This document shows positions 1 to 9,903 of a stretch of DNA of 64,000 bases, piece by piece. The stretch's first letter is position 1. The number at the start of each line of letters is the position of its first letter. Location of the stretch: contig JAPQWV010001417.1 of NCBI GenBank assembly GCA_027422505.1, forward strand, positions 25,070 through 89,069, written 5' to 3'. This DNA comes from Craterostigma plantagineum. Its lineage: Eukaryota; Streptophyta; Magnoliopsida; Lamiales; Linderniaceae. Under the pieces are notes generated by a model, which was not told the origin of the DNA, ran no database searches, and was given only the letters and a program-made list of their open reading frames with translations. A program made the position numbers and the translations under genes.

Positions 1-590
1 CAACGTGTACTGCTGCTCTCGTTTACGTTGTACTCGCGTCTAGCAACCCTGATCGAAAAATCGTCGACGGCACGTTGTAAGTGTTTCTTAGTTTGAAAAA
101 TCATACCTCGACAAAACATAGGGTTCTCTCTGTCGTAAAACTCCCCGTAACCACCGTAATCGTCACTACCAGGAGGTGGCATTTGTACGTTTGGAAAAAT
201 GGGGCGGGCTGAAACAGCATAGGAGTAGCAGAGTCCAGCGGAGTGGTATCATCTGGGCCATCGTCGTCGTGGTTTCTCCTCGTCGTCGTCGTCGTTGGGA
301 TCAGGTAACTCAGACAGTAGTGGATCATCATCGTCCGCTTCTGAATCACTAACATCGACGTCTTCGTCGTTTCATGCACGAGTTTCTGGCACGGGTTCTG
401 ACAGGGATTCTGGCATATTGAATGGAACACCAAGCGTCGGCATCTCCAGAGAAACATTGCTGAACCCGCCGTAACTGAGGCAATGTCGGGAATATCCGGA
501 CATGTTATAACTCGAAGAACCAACTTCAAAATTCCGATGAGGCTCTTCGTTCAAATCAAAGTTTGAATTTTCAACTATTTCAACAAAACC
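1..590 (-). mobile_element. MuDR-like (MULE) transposase, N-terminal part, 5' end of gene only
   Basis: Read on the minus strand, this stretch encodes an acidic, Asp/Asn/Glu-rich N-terminal region (for example NFDLNEEPHRNFEVG near 530-560). It then enters a segment reading MIFQTKKHLQRAVDDFSI followed by REYNVNESSSTR at about 1-105. That pattern (a conserved F..K..L..AV..(Y/F)(S/A)I, then a V.(E/N)S motif) is the start of the MuDR transposase N-terminal DNA-binding domain of plant Mutator-like elements and their domesticated relatives. The catalytic DDE domain and SWIM zinc finger would lie left of the window. The frame breaks at least twice between 100 and 560, so the coding span is pieced together from homology rather than one ORF. 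It could be an autonomous MULE, a dead copy or a domesticated MUSTANG/FAR1-like gene; the window cannot decide. Confidence 0.6.
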
Positions 591-1001
591 TCAACACAGT
601 TGTTCTCTGAGTCGGGATGTATAAAAATTGTAGGTCGTTGTCGTTGGAGATTTGAAAAGCTGATGAAAGTGGCGAGAATGTTGATAGTATTCATTTTTTC
701 CATGGACAATCAACGAACAACGACTACTATCAGCACCCGTAATTTCGAACAACAACTATATAAAATCGGAAAATCTGGTGTTGCGACGAATTCGCCTATA
801 CCCAACAGGGCGGATACTATATTTGATGGTAGAATCGGATGGCTGAATTATTTCGCCGCCGAAATATACTACGACTTGGACGCGACTTCGACACCATTGT
901 TTGAGTTATTAAAAAATATCGGCAAGCTACATGTGTTATATTAGCGAGGAGGGGGTTTATATAGAGACTTATATCGTAAGGCGGTGGTAACGATTTAATG
1001 T

Positions 1002-1402
1002 AAACTCGTACAAGCAGAGTACGAAGTAAGGTAACTCGTACTCCTAGAGTACGAGTTAGGTGAATTATTGAAATAATTCACGTAACTCGTACTCCCAGAG
1101 TACGAGATACACTTATTATTGCCCGACACATGCATGGCCATGCAGGTTGGTCGGGCCCCCTTAATCGTATCCTCAGGATACGATTTACTACCTCGTATCT
1201 TCAGGATACGAATTAGTGCGCCACGTCAGCTCCATGTCGACGATTGACCAGTCCGCAGTAAGTCGTATCCTGCAAGTACGAGTTACTAACTCGTATCCTG
1301 CGGATACGAGTTACGTTTGCCATGTCAGGGTCAATTTAGTCAGCGCTCTGTAATTCGTATTCCCAGAATACGAGATAGTAACTCGTATTCTGGGAATACG
1401 AA
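1002..1402. repeat. Cluster of nine short palindromes (CTCGTA...TACGAG type)
   Basis: Nine 22-25 bp near-perfect palindromes lie at about 1002-1026, 1033-1057, 1084-1107, 1163-1185, 1192-1214, 1261-1284, 1288-1312, 1352-1376 and 1381-1402. Each has the form ACTCGTA-N-TACGAGT around a few central bases. The inner stem comes in three versions (TACTC/GAGTA, TATCC/GGATA, TATTC/GAATA). Both arms usually change together, so symmetry is kept while sequence changes. A further unrelated palindrome (TGAATTATT/AATAATTCA) sits at about 1060-1080. No coding potential is apparent. The cluster lies on the 5' side of the MULE transposase and may be part of that element's subterminal region. Its function is unknown. 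Confidence 0.85.
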
Positions 1403-1733
1403 AGTTTTCTATTTTATTAATGGTATTCGTTTTACGTTTATTTTGCTAATGATATTTAATTTTTGGTTTATTTAATTAAAATTACCTTAATATCGCTCTA
1501 AATTAATAAATTTAACGGTTCCAACGTTATTAATTTAAAGAGCTTTTACTGTATGTCGACAGCGTAAGAAAAAAGGCGTATATCCAATGTTGTCTTATAA
1601 AATTTCATGTTTTGCAGCAATTCCCAGGAATACACACACATAGATCCCCAAAGCCCATATAATATCAATGTACACCACTACTGTACTATACACCAACATA
1701 TCTCCTCTCTTCTTTTTTTTAAACTCCCTGAAA
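1403..1733. other. AT-rich gap with no gene seen
   Basis: This is AT-rich DNA between the palindrome cluster and the 3' end of CCD4. It should hold the CCD4 3' UTR and polyadenylation region (minus strand). No coding sequence or repeat structure was recognised. Confidence 0.5.
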
Positions 1734-4100
1734 TTACAACCTATCAAGATCACTCTGTCTAACAAAGAGCCCATGGAATCCATAGGGTACACGGCGAGGA
1801 AGCTTAACCTCGGCAACAATGTCGAGATTTTCCGACTTTGCATCCATAACTAGAAACCTCGACTCTCCTTCGTTCTCATTGTGAACGTACGTCACTACGT
1901 ACCCGTCGTCTTCCTCCGCGTTCGGGTCATCGGGCTCTCGGGCCACGAAGAATGGCTCCCCGCCGTAGCAGCCCGGCCCGAATAACCGGCTCGCCACTAT
2001 GCAGTCGCAGCGGTCCCCCTCGGAGACCGACACGTCCAATTTCACGACCCCAATGATCTTCGGCATCGGATCTCCCACGCCCGCGTACACGTATCTGAAT
2101 ATGCGAAAATTTATATGCAATGAGTTTGCTCAATGAAGAAAATAGTTGCAGTAGAGAGTTGACATATAGGGTTGACTAAATTTTTCGGCTCGTAAATTGG
2201 GGGCGGGTTGCACTCTCAGAACACCCAGTTTAAGGAATTGCAGTTTTGAATAATAACTTTTAAAATTGAGCCAGTTTAACTGCACAATGCGTCATGACTT
2301 AATCTAGTCCTTAAATCACCAATTGCACTTTAAGGAGAGTTAAAATTGAAGCAAGTGAAGGACGCTTTATACGCAATGCCATTAAATTTGCTCAAACTTT
2401 GCAAGGTATTGTCCTAACTGATCATAACTTTTGAGCCTGGATTTTTAGCATGTAGCTTTTAAAACTCAACCATATACACACACAATGCATTATAAACTTA
2501 ATTGAGTCGTTCAATTGCTTCAATTGCACTTTCGTGACAGTTAATTTTGAAGCAATTAAGGACACAATATAAGTTCATAAAGCAGCGTGTACTTAAATTT
2601 GCTCAATTTTGGAAGTTACTGTTGAAAGTGCCACTCCCCAACTTACTGGACAAAAAAAAAAAAATATTGAAAGTTTTGAGTAACTGATCATACCGGCTCT
2701 TCTTGCAAGTATAAGCGGATTAATGACGCCGAAGTCGAGATTCCTCGTCGACAGCGGAACCCTCGACACGAGCCCGGTCTTGAGGTCGATCCTGACCTTC
2801 TCGACGCTCGCGTGGATCAAATCCATGCGCTCCATCGTGTGCTCCACCGACAGTATGTTGGGCCCAATCAGCTCGACGCTCTCCTCCCCGTCCCCGTCCC
2901 ACGCGTTGATCGCGTGCACGATGTTGAATCCCGGGACCTCGAACCACCTGATCTCCGACTCGTCCCGCGCGTACCTCGGTATCACCCCTATCCTCGGGAC
3001 CTTCCCCTTGTCGGCCCCCACCGGCGAGTCCCCGGCGATCATCCCGGACACGTTCATCCCTATCTGCATCTCGTTGAAGACGACGTACTTCTTCGTCACC
3101 ACAAAGTCGTGCATGAACGCGGGCCCCGCCATCGAGAATATGGGCACGTCGTCGTGCTTCTTTCCCCCCCCGTCGATCCGAACAGGGTCAGGTAGGGGGG
3201 GAACGGGCCGTACCGAAAGGCGAACGACTCTCGGGTTTCCGGGTCGGTCTTCGGGTGGGCCGTCATGCTCACCGCGAGCCGCCCGTCGAAGTCGTCCCTT
3301 CCTAGGGTCTTCACGTCGCCGTCTCCGTCGACCCTAATTTCGTAGGGCAGGTCGGACTCTCCGAGCGCGTACAGCTTCCCGCCTATGAGGGAAAGGCTCG
3401 TGTTGGCGAGCCCGAACCCGCGGGTCGGGTCGAACTGGCCGGCGAGGATACGGGTCGCGGCGAGGGCTCCCCTGGCGGCGGAGGCGGCGAGCCCGTTGAA
3501 GCCCGAGAAGACGTTGGCCACCACGGGCCCGCCGTTGGCCCGCTCGACTTGGTACTTGTACGTCTTCACGTATCGGCTGCACAGGGTGGCTTTTCCCTGG
3601 CTGATTTTTATGGCGTGGAGCATTCCGTCGCCGTCGAAGAGGTGGTAGGGCCCGCGGGGGAGGAACTGTGCGTTCGGGCCGTTTCGTATGTACACGCCGT
3701 CGAGGGCTTGGGGGAGGGACCCGGCGATGACGTGGCACGGCGTGGGTGGGAGCTCGGTGGGGACGGGGGAGGAGTTGCCGGAGAGGACGTGGCGGGGGTT
3801 GGTGGAGGGTTTTGTGGGTGGGTCGATGAAGGTGTTATGAAGTTGTCGAGCTGGTTGAAGATGGCTGAGAGAGGGAGGTCGGCGGCGGCGTTGGTGGGGA
3901 CGGCGGAGGCGGAGGCGCCGGAGGAGATCTGGTGGCGGTGGGTTTGGGTGTCGGTGGTCTTTTGTCGGCGGTCTTTTGGGGTTTGATTTCGGTCTGAACT
4001 GCGAATACGGTGGTGGAGATGGTTGGCAGTGACGACGATGGTTTTTTTGTTGGGATATTACGGATATTTTCGGAAGGAACGAGGATGCGAGTGAATCCAT
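1734..4100 (-). CDS. CCD4: Carotenoid cleavage dioxygenase 4, plastidial (two exons, frame breaks)
   Basis: This is a non-heme iron carotenoid cleavage dioxygenase of the CCD4 type. These enzymes act in plastids/plastoglobules and cleave carotenoids at the 9,10 or 9',10' double bond, lowering carotenoid levels in petals, fruit and leaf. Exon 1 is about 4100-2694 and exon 2 about 2094-1734, with a 0.6 kb intron. The N-terminus is Ser/Pro/His rich, as expected for a transit peptide. Recognisable blocks are FIDPPTKPSTNPRHVLSGN, GVYIRNGPNAQFLPRGPYH and LFDGDGMLHA. The four iron-binding histidines are visible in the contexts MTAHPKTD, AFMHDFVV, IVHAINAWDG and the C-terminal GFHGLFV. The protein ends naturally in SDLDRL. 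The frame is lost near 3950, near 3835 and in a run of eight C (plus strand) at about 3163-3170; one extra base there restores GKKHDDVPIFSM. I favour sequencing error over a pseudogene because all catalytic blocks are intact. NCED is less likely, since the IDPPTKPSTNPRHVLSGN block and the C-terminus match CCD4. Confidence 0.9.
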
Positions 4101-4170
4101 TACTGTAAATGAGGATCTTAGATGTAATAATGGAGAATGTTGTGGCGAATGAAATCTGTGGGATCTGTGG

Positions 4171-4182
4171 GTTATTTATAAG
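4171..4182 (-). promoter_or_regulatory. TATA box of CCD4
   Basis: The minus strand reads TTATAAATAAC about 75 bp upstream of the CCD4 start codon, a spacing that fits a plant TATA box with a short 5' UTR. This is inferred from sequence and position only. Confidence 0.5.
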
Positions 4183-6160
4183 TCGATCGGAGAGCGTGGA
4201 GGTAATAAAAGGTGATTAACTGTATTTAATTGAGTTATTTATTTATTTTTATCTTTTGGGACGTCACGATACGTATCTGTGTGTAATTTGTAACCTAAAG
4301 AATGGACCAACATAATCGCTTATCAGAGTATCATTAATTAGGTTAAAGTTAGAGCACATATTGCTTGCACATAAGTGTTCAGCAGTTTGTTTCTTTTTTA
4401 GTTGTCAAAGAAAGTGGACCATAACCAGAAACTTTCTTCTTCTTCTTCTTCCAATTCTGAAGAAATACTCTCTCTCTCTCTCTCAAACATGAATATCGGT
4501 CTATTTTTTGTGGTAATTAAGAATAATTCTTTGTTGATTTTTATGGACGAAATTACAATGCCCATATGAGATATTATCCATCTTAAAAATGTTAATGCAG
4601 TAGTCTTGATTTGAATGAGACGATTATCTTCACAATTAATTTTCCTGACTCACATCTCCCAGAAAAAAAAATGGTGGAATCGATCTCATGTAATAATTAT
4701 ATCTGGACATTTAGTTTCTTGATTGTATATTTCATAAAGTCCATGTACATTTTCGCACGGTTAAATGGGGTCACAGATTTAAAAAATCTCGGGCAAAACA
4801 AAATCCAAGTTAATACATTCACATGGTCTCTATGTGATTGACTCGAACGCTTAAGACAGCGAAAAGTGATTAGAAAAAAAGCCACATATAATAATTGTTC
4901 CAAGAAAATAGTATATTCCGACCACACACATATATAGCTAGCTGTGATAGGATAAGATTAATATATAAATATCTTATTTATTTATGTGGTTTGAAGTGGA
5001 CATGTACTTATATCGGAATGGACCTCTCAGTTAGACAAATATCTGAAACTACGGACCCAGCCCTCATATTCCCAAAACGATATATCTAAACTTATGATTC
5101 AGAAATATGTTAGTGAATGCTACTCTTCATTCACAGTTTCAATCCAAATATCCCTTACGTGTTTGCAAGAAACTTGCAATACTTCAGAGACACTCGCTAG
5201 AAATATATATATATATATATATATATCGTGTATGTCAAAAGACCTCACAGAACGATGATTAATAATCCAAAATGAATTATATATATATGGACACTCATGC
5301 ATTATATAATGTAGATATGTTCTGAATCAATAGGTTATGGCACGCAACAGAAGTTAACCAGTTTTGTTCACTAAATTCGATATTATGTCTGGTATGATTT
5401 TGTAGGTATCCATTTAATTTTGGTAATAATTCGAGTTATTTTTTTTCAACTATCGTTGAAATTAGTATAAACCCAAACCCTAATAATGAATGGCCTTTTT
5501 TTTTGTTTTCCCCTAATTTGTGTAAGAGAGACAGATTCTCCTATATTCGAAGAGTGGTTGAAATGATCTATCAACGTAAACTCAGTTACAAAGAAGGACC
5601 ACACCTTTTCCGACTTCCGCGTGTCATACATCTAATTTTTGGGTGGCGGAAAGTTACATAAAAATGAAATCTCCACAAAAATCTTATACAATATATATCA
5701 AATAATGATTTCAAGAAAAATGTTCCTAAATCGTTGATAAAATGGCGCTACTAGATTTCGATTCCAGCTTGACACTTTGTTATCGTAATATTTGCGAAGC
5801 CTACAATGAGATTCAGACTGAACTTAAAAAAGGATAAAAGAAGATGAAGAGAAAAAAAAGGTAAACCTTGCATGCATTTGCATGTGCAAGAGAACATGTT
5901 AGGTTTATACCAAAAAAAATGCAAGGCAATTTAGAGACGAAATGTAAATATAACGAACGCTATTGCTTTGCTACTACTACTACCTGAATAAGGTGTGATA
6001 ATGAATGAATCCTTTAAAAGCTGGCCACATGGTATTTGTTTGGCCTGAGAAAAATATTTTCAGCAACTAAGAATAGCCACAAACTGATAACACTACATAT
6101 ATTGTTTAATTACGATCTTATGATAGCAATGGCTCACAACATTGTTTTAATCAGTTAGAA
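4183..6160. other. CCD4 upstream region and intergenic DNA
   Basis: This is AT-rich non-coding DNA upstream of CCD4. It holds a short (CT)n run near 4470-4485 and an (AT)n run near 5200-5226. I found no credible coding region, RNA gene or transposon in it. The CCD4 promoter is expected in its left part. Confidence 0.5.
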
Positions 6161-6346
6161 CTAGTTTATTAGCCGTGCATTGCGTGCATTAACTATCTAT
6201 AATTATTTTATATTAATAAATAACTATTTATAGTGGATAGTGTGATAGTGTGGTTTTTTCAAGTTTTTCTTATGTTTTTAATCTATTGTAATTAATTATT
6301 ATGAAATATGTGGCAGCATACGAAGACACCTACATTTCTTTAGTAA
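6161..6346 (-). mobile_element. Possible Helitron 3' terminus
   Basis: On the minus strand a short hairpin-like GC segment (GCACGCAATGCACGG) is followed by AT-rich bases and ends in CTAGT at 6161. This is the layout of a plant Helitron 3' end (hairpin then CTRR). The same layout recurs at 59786. The 5' end was not identified, so this may be only a fragment. Confidence 0.3.
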
Positions 6347-6356
6347 TATAAGATAC

Positions 6357-6989
6357 GGCTAAAATGCATGTAACCCCCTCGTGGTTTCGTCGCAATGCAC
6401 ATAAACCCCCTTTGTTCTTTTATCGATACTATGTTGTGGTTTAACTAATATTGCACCGTATCCCTCGGGCAGTAGTTTTTGCCTTAAATTGGATTACACG
6501 AGCTCTTACTACATTTGAGTTAAGCTTGGACCATATTATTTACTGTAAAATGACTAGAATAACACCAACTAATGACCTTCTTTTCAAATGATAACCCCGG
6601 GCAACACCGAAATTTGGATTACACGCTCTCTTATACGCGCTCAAATGACCATGTTATTTACTGTTAAATTAACAGAATAACCCCAACTATTCACCTTCTT
6701 TCAAATGATAACCCTCCGGGCAGTAGTTTTTATTCTAGAGAGGGTCGGGAGTTATCATTTGAAAAGAAGGTGGATAGTTGGGGTTATTCTGATCATTTAA
6801 GAGTAAATAATATTGTCCAAGCTTAACCCACCTGCAGTAAGAGCGCGCGTAATCCAATTTCGGGCAAAAACTGATGCCCGAGGGTACGGTGCACATCAGT
6901 TAAACACGAGATAGTCCGTACATTAAAAAAACAACGGGAGTTTATGTGCATTTCGGCGAAACCACGAGGGAGTTATATGCATTTTAGCC
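6357..6989. mobile_element. Mutator-type foldback MITE (long inverted repeats)
   Basis: This 633 bp element has two long arms that are inverted copies of each other. It begins GGCTAAAATGCATGTAACC and ends in the matching TATGCATTTTAGCC. Inner blocks also pair, for example CTCGTGGTTTCG with CGAAACCACGAG and ATCATTTGAAAAGAAGG with its complement. Flanking direct repeats TATAAGATAC (6347-6356) and TATAAGCTAC (6990-6999) match at 9 of 10 positions, which fits the 9-10 bp duplication of Mutator-like elements. No transposase is encoded. It lies about 480 bp upstream of the MOB1 start codon. Confidence 0.85.
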
Positions 6990-7035
6990 TATAAGCTACA
7001 TTTTCTTGCTGCCAACTTGAGGCTGTCTAGTTCGG

Positions 7036-7372
7036 TTATATTGGGCTTAATAATTATCCCAAGGCCCATATTGTGCCTTCTGATGGGCCATTCGAGAGGT
7101 CATTTAAGTCAATTTTGGGAAAATTGAACTGACAATAGAAAAAAAAACTCTGGCGAAACAATGCTGAGCAAAAATTGGCGTCAGCATAGAAAAAAATAAA
7201 TGAAAATCATTCTCATAATATGAAATGAAGTGCGATAATTGGATGGCAAAGTCAGTGCAAGACAGCTTTTTTTTCTTGACACTGTACACTCATATTTTAC
7301 GTATGACAGCTGTCCACCATCTCAGACGCACATAGCATAGCACGCACACATTCTACATGATGTATATATAAT
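7036..7372 (+). promoter_or_regulatory. MOB1 promoter with site II (TGGGCY) elements and TATA-like box
   Basis: Three site II type motifs (TTGGGCTT near 7041, AAGGCCCA near 7061, ATGGGCCA near 7083) cluster upstream of MOB1. In plants these are bound by TCP factors and are typical of housekeeping and growth genes. A TATA-like TGTATATATAA lies at 7361-7371, about 100 bp before the start codon. Inferred from motifs and position. Confidence 0.5.
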
Positions 7373-7468
7373 TCGAGGATAAATTATCGTAAAAGATTAT
7401 TGCTTTTATTCGCTTCCCTGTAGATTGATTCATCGATTTCTCCTCCTCTGTAGAAGACGCTCGCAGCC

Positions 7469-9110
7469 ATGAGTCTCTTCGGCCTGGGCAGGTAGATTCC
7501 TCCATTGCTTTGTTTTTTTCTTATTTATCATCGATGGCGATTGGATTCGGAGCTATGATCTCAGTTCGATCACGATCCGTAATTGTTCGAGCTGGGTTTG
7601 GTCTTTTTGTTGCGATTCTGTTTAGATTGATTGCCTCCCTTATCCTGGTTATATTTTCGCGTGGGTCGAGCTTTTTTCGTGGGATTTCTTCAATCGCTGT
7701 ATTGCTCATGAATTATGATCGAATTAATACTTAATTTTGCTGTTTCTGTGCAGGAATCAAAGAACTTTCAGGCCAAAGAAAAGTGCTCCATCGGGGAGTA
7801 AGGTGAATTTTCTGTTTGCTGCTGATTTTTTATATTACGTTTGAATCCCTTTGAAGAACTTCGATCATCTTCCGAGGGATGGTTTGAATTGTTTAAGCTT
7901 TCCCCGCAAAATTCTATTATGTTTTATTATGTCTGCCATGTGAAGCTTCAGTGTCAATTCGGTAGATATCTCATCGTTGATCCATAGCTCATCTGTGAAA
8001 TCTATTTCTTTCCTTTTCTCCTTCCCAATCTTTCTTGCATATTGGTTGTGAAATCTTTGAGCTCATTTCGTGATCTAAACACACTTAAAAATCTCTAAAA
8101 AACATTCCTCGATTTATTTATAGGGAGCACAGCTTAGAAAACACATCGATGCTACTCTTGGCAGTGGAAACTTGAGAGAAGCTGTTCGGTTACCTCCCGG
8201 GGAGGACATTAACGAATGGCTTGCTGTCAACAGTAATCTATCTAACTATCAATGTCTCCTTTCATATTATTTCGATCCAAGAAAAATAACGATTCTTCTT
8301 TTTCATTTTCAGCTGTGGACTTCTTCAACCAGGTGAATCTTCTATACGGTACATTAACAGAGTTCTGTACGCCAGAAAATTGCCCTACAATGTCTGCTGG
8401 TCCTAAGTATGTAATGTGCTGTGCCTCTTTATAACTCGACTATCATATATGCCATTGCTATCGAATATGTGAAATTTGCGAAATGCCCATTGTTTTTTTT
8501 TTCGTTTGTTTGAAGATATGAGTACAGATGGGCAGACGGCATACAGATAAGAAACCAATCGAAGTTTCGGCACCTAAGTACGTTGAATATTTGATGGATT
8601 GGATCGAAACACAGCTAGACGATGAGTCCATATTTCCCCAAAACTCGGTAATAACGACACCAGTGTCACATTTATGTGAAATGAGCCTTTCTATTGAGAA
8701 CCCTTACAGCAGTTAGATCATAGACCACTGTCTTAAATTTTTTATCCTCATTACATTCTCAGGGGCACCCTTTCCTTCGAATTTCAAGGAAGTCGTCAAG
8801 ACTATATTCAAACGCCTTTTCCGTGTTTATGCCATATCTACCACACTCATTTTCAGAAGATCGTTAGTCTTAAGGAGGAGCCCATTTGAATACCTGCTTC
8901 AAACACTTCATCCTTTTCACCTGTGTAAGAATTTTTCTTTTCCCATCCCAACGACGAAGAAGATTTATTCCCGCGTTGAACGAATGATAGGTTTTGTTCT
9001 TCGTTCACATTTGGAATTTTATTTGTTTGCAGGATTTTCTCTGATTGACAAGAAGGAGCTTGCCCCACTTCAAGAACTCATAGAATCCATTGTCCCATAT
9101 TATATTGTAT
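7469..9110 (+). CDS. MOB1: MOB1-like protein, NDR/LATS kinase activator (seven exons)
   Basis: MOB1 is the co-activator of NDR/LATS kinases in the Hippo-like pathway; in plants it affects cell proliferation, patterning and auxin responses. The exons join at GT-AG sites: 7469-7491, 7754-7802, 8124-8232, 8313-about 8406, about 8516-8647, 8763-about 8924, and a last exon from about 9033. Together they read [17 protein letters not shown], then [99 protein letters not shown] and [15 protein letters not shown]. This is nearly the whole 215-residue family length. One-base gaps break the frame near 8547 (GIQI-KKPIEV), 8641 (FPQ-KLGAPFP), 8879 (KEE-AHLNT) and the last junction. In a protein this conserved these look like consensus errors. 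The stop is uncertain; the normal end (after VPY) falls near 9105-9110. Confidence 0.92.
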
Positions 9111-9417
9111 CGTGCTTTCTTTTTTTTTTTCCTTTTTTTTCGTCAAATTCTTGGCAAGTGAGCTTCTTTTAGTGATGATGTTAATGCTTTCTTGAAGATT
9201 GTTATAACTTCTTGTTGGTTTTGTTACGATCAATTCGTATCGTATTTAGGTTTTGGGATATGGCAATATTGACCTACTTCGTCGCTCGCTCCCTGGAAGT
9301 TGAAGACATTCTTGGAAGATTGAAATTATTCTCTAATATTACAAAGCTTAATTAACTGGCGTAATTTTCTATATCAAGAGTTACGGAAACTAGGATTCCA
9401 TCAAATAATTGTTAAAT

Positions 9418-9572
9418 ATTGTAAATTTAGCTTAATAGCATTTTTGTCTGATATGTTCTTTAGTTCTAGATCATGAATTTGATTTTCTTTCGAAAATGTT
9501 GTAAATTTAGCTTAATAGCATTTTTGTATGATATGTTCTTTAGTTCTAGATCATGAATTTGATTTTCTTTCG
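9418..9572. repeat. Tandem duplication, unit about 80 bp, downstream of MOB1
   Basis: Two adjacent copies begin TTGTAAATTTAGCTTAATAG and end in TTTGATTTTCTTTCGA, with only one or two differences between them. It sits in the MOB1 3' flank. It looks like a recent local tandem duplication. Confidence 0.9.
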
Positions 9573-9903
9573 ATTTTTTTTGTTGTTTTGGTTTATTGCT
9601 CGTTGGTGAGCCTCCGTTCGCTACCGTCGTGAAATGTTAATGGAGAGATCCATTCGGCTACTTGGTTCGTGCATTTTGTAGTTATTAAATTAAATTATCG
9701 TTCAAAAAAAAAAGAAATCAAATAATTGTTGAAGATATCAACAACAAATAATTTGTCCCTCCTTTTATAATGGGTCCATCATAGGAATATTATGATCTTA
9801 CGTACGTTTTATTTTCCGAAAGGGTTAATCACGATTCGTAAATAATATTTCCATTTTGAGACGCAATAATGAGAGCAAATCATTACCAATCTTGTCATCG
9901 TAG

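Noticed and set aside
600..944. Open frame of 114 codons on the plus strand next to the palindrome cluster
   Set aside because: No recognisable domain or natural composition. The opposite strand is the probable upstream part of the MULE gene, so this is most likely chance.
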